A stretch of 16,844 nucleotides of DNA from Bacteroidota bacterium. Lineage in GTDB: Bacteria > Bacteroidota > Bacteroidia > B-17B0 > Aurantibacillaceae. The notes beneath the pieces are model-generated. The model did no database searches. It worked only from the letters and a program-made list of their open reading frames with translations, and had not been told where the DNA came from. The first letter of the stretch is position 1; each line of letters begins with the position of its first letter. The stretch is taken from assembly GCA_005800865.1 (NCBI GenBank), contig SYEI01000043.1:1-16844 (forward strand), given 5' to 3'. Shown in pieces: positions 15,336 to 16,844 of this stretch. The position numbers and the translations under genes are program-made.

Positions 15336-16376
15336 ACCAGCTTTATGTGTAATACTTACACCGCCTAAAGTAAGAGCATAAGCTGCATTATCAGTAGATG
15401 TTTCCTCGTCACCATTTACAGTTTTAACGCCCGCATGATTCAAATTTTTTAAAGCTCGGCTAGCAGCTGCCCAAATACCTTTTTTCTTTTTGTCAGGATT
15501 TGCTGCAACTACTTCGTCATCGTTTTCAGTAATTACTTGCACTACTGTTTTAGGTTTTGCAACTGGAGCTGTATTTAAAGCAATCAAGGTTTCGTTTTTA
15601 GGCGTTTCAATAATTGGAGCATTTTTGATAGTAGGATGAAGCGTGTCTTTTATTGATGATGTATTGTTTTTTTGAGAAGAGTTATTAGTTGCTAATAAGG
15701 CTTTTTCTTTTTTAGTTACGATAGGAGCTAAGGCTTGTGGAGCAAAAGAAGTATTAGATTCTTTCGGACTTGTTAAGTCATTTGTATTGTGTGTTGGTTC
15801 AATTATGTTATTTTTTGAAGATACTGTTTGACTAGTTACAGCATCTGTCTTGTCTGCTAATGTTGAGGTTTCAGAATCAATCGATGTTTTTGGCCACAAA
15901 ATAAATAAGCCAATTAAAAATACAATACAAGCCGCTGCAGCGTATTGCGTTGCCGAAAAATTAAACCAAATAACTTTTGGTTTGCGTTTTAAGGATTGTT
16001 TGTTTTCAAACACAATGGTTTCATCTGCTTTTGCAATTGTATTATTATACAGAGCCAGTTCTTTTGCAAGAGAAGAATTGATTGCGCAACTTTTTTCTAC
16101 TGCTAAGCGTTCATTTTCTGGAAGTTGATTTTCGATGTAGCCAATAAATTGTGTTTCGGAAACCAAATCAGCTTCTGATTTTTTTAATGAGTTTTTATTT
16201 GAAAAAGATGCGGATTCATTTTCTAATGTCACCAATGACAATTCATCCAAATTAATTTCTAATTCGGGATGTTGAATTAAAAATAATTCTAATTCTACTT
16301 GAAGTTCACCTGTTAAATTTCCTTCCGAATAATCTAACAAATATGCTTCGTAATTATGTATATCAATTTTGTGCAT
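15330..16376 (-). CDS. Anti-sigma-factor-like single-span membrane protein
   Basis: This is a 348-residue protein. The cytoplasmic N-terminal part (1-140) holds two related helical units, YEAYLLDYSEGNLTGELQVE (9-28) with its tail to about 39, and FIGYIENQLPENERLAVEK (77-95) with its tail to about 110. Both resemble the short helical unit of anti-sigma proteins, without the zinc-binding His-Cys residues. One membrane helix follows (about 144-161). Then comes a long Ser/Thr/Asn/Pro-rich periplasmic linker (165-275) and a C-terminal segment (RALKNLNHAGVKTVNGDEE) of a kind common after Bacteroidota ECF sigma genes. The gene overlaps the sigma factor stop by one base (TAATG), so the two are translationally coupled. 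By context it should hold the sigma factor inactive at the membrane until an envelope signal arrives. The function is inferred, since no named domain is certain. Confidence 0.68.
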   Translation of the reverse strand: MHKIDIHNYEAYLLDYSEGNLTGELQVELELFLIQHPELEINLDELSLVTLENESASFSNKNSLKKSEADLVSETQFIGYIENQLPENERLAVEKSCAINSSLAKELALYNNTIAKADETIVFENKQSLKRKPKVIWFNFSATQYAAAACIVFLIGLFILWPKTSIDSETSTLADKTDAVTSQTVSSKNNIIEPTHNTNDLTSPKESNTSFAPQALAPIVTKKEKALLATNNSSQKNNTSSIKDTLHPTIKNAPIIETPKNETLIALNTAPVAKPKTVVQVITENDDEVVAANPDKKKKGIWAAASRALKNLNHAGVKTVNGDEETSTDNAAYALTLGGVSITHKAGL

Positions 16377-16844
16377 TAAATAACAACTTCTAATTTTCCT
16401 ATGTAATTTTTTAAAAAGGCTCTTGCCCTAAAAATATAAACCTTTACTTGGCTTTCTGTTAAATTGGTAATCTTTCCTATTTCATTGTAATCGTAACCTT
16501 CATAATCTCTCAGTAAAATCACACTTTTTTGTATTTCTGGTAATTTATCTAAGGCATTATTTAAAATCTCCTTTAAGTCACTATAATGTTTGTTGTGTTG
16601 CAAGGTATTTTCAATTGCTTCATTATAATCGCCTTGTTTTTTTGCTTTTCGCGTATAATCCACTAAGGTATGATGTGCCGCCGTAAATAAATAGGATTTA
16701 GCATTGGTACTCTCTACATCGTTTACTTTACGCCATACTTTCTCGAAAGTGTCTTGCACAATATCTTTAGCCACGTCCACATCCTTTATATGCTTTAAAA
16801 TAAAGCGATATAAGGAATCGGAATAGCTATCCACGCATTGATTA
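16376..16844 (-). CDS. ECF-type RNA polymerase sigma factor, 5' end outside the window
   Basis: This is a sigma-70 family ECF factor. Region 2 is seen as LYRFILKHIKDVDVAKDIVQ followed by DTFEKVWRKV, and region 4 as LDKLPEIQKSVILLRDYEGY, DYNEIGKITNLTESQVKVYI and FRARAFLKNYI, a helix-turn-helix that reads the -35 promoter element. The frame stays open to the window edge (NQCVDSYSDSLYRF). Family members normally begin several residues before NQC, so the GTG at 16834 is unlikely to be the true start and the gene is treated as partial. It is coupled to the downstream membrane protein through a TAATG overlap, which suggests a sigma/anti-sigma pair responding to an envelope signal. Confidence 0.9.
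   Translation of the reverse strand, partial: NQCVDSYSDSLYRFILKHIKDVDVAKDIVQDTFEKVWRKVNDVESTNAKSYLFTAAHHTLVDYTRKAKKQGDYNEAIENTLQHNKHYSDLKEILNNALDKLPEIQKSVILLRDYEGYDYNEIGKITNLTESQVKVYIFRARAFLKNYIGKLEVVI

Noticed and set aside
15850..16128. Open frames opposite real genes (also at 5769-5957, 6330-6533, 8321-8509, 9109-9339, 11475-11717, 12150-12449, 12509-12793)
   Set aside because: Each lies antisense to or across a well-supported gene and shows no domain, signal peptide or recognisable motif.

Overview
This 16.8 kb window is chromosomal DNA from an AT-rich member of the Bacteroidota. The evidence is a secreted protein with a type IX secretion (T9SS) C-terminal sorting domain, several lipoproteins with short LFSC-type lipoboxes, families typical of the phylum (DUF4296, DUF4412, DUF4349 with a lipobox, an ApeP-like hotdog protein), and a promoter of the Bacteroidota type (TTTG-like, 19 bases, TAnnTTTG). 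I see no tRNA, rRNA, CRISPR array, transposase or integrase. Genus cannot be assigned by eye.

Left part (1-5210): a minus-strand GT-C type membrane glycosyltransferase; a divergent comM/yifB gene cut by an in-frame TAG at the conserved LLDRID site; and a 605-residue T9SS cargo protein followed by a strong terminator.

Middle (5284-9472), plus strand: a MerR regulator with a cobalamin-binding domain of the CarH/LitR type, a 380-residue multi-spanning lipoprotein, a DUF4296 lipoprotein, an M20D amidohydrolase, and a small secreted-protein pseudogene (one TGA plus one frameshift at an A7 run). The most unusual structure is here. A 68-bp direct repeat (67/68 identical) flanks the 380-residue gene. 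The first copy is the 3' end of the regulator and the second is the 5' end of the DUF4296 gene. The simplest reading is that these two genes once overlapped by 20 bases and that a 1327-bp event put the membrane lipoprotein gene between them, duplicating the overlap so that both neighbours stayed intact. Weaker similarity extends about 54 bp upstream of the second copy.

Right part (9489-16844), mostly minus strand: a cysteine-rich lipoprotein; a tightly packed operon of hotdog protein, ABC ATPase and ABC-2 permease; a DUF4349 lipoprotein and a DUF4412 secreted protein, each with a clear terminator; a plus-strand YraN-type nuclease; and an anti-sigma-like membrane protein coupled to an ECF sigma factor whose 5' end lies beyond the window. 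The hotdog-ABC operon resembles parts of aryl polyene/flexirubin clusters, but no other pigment gene is present.
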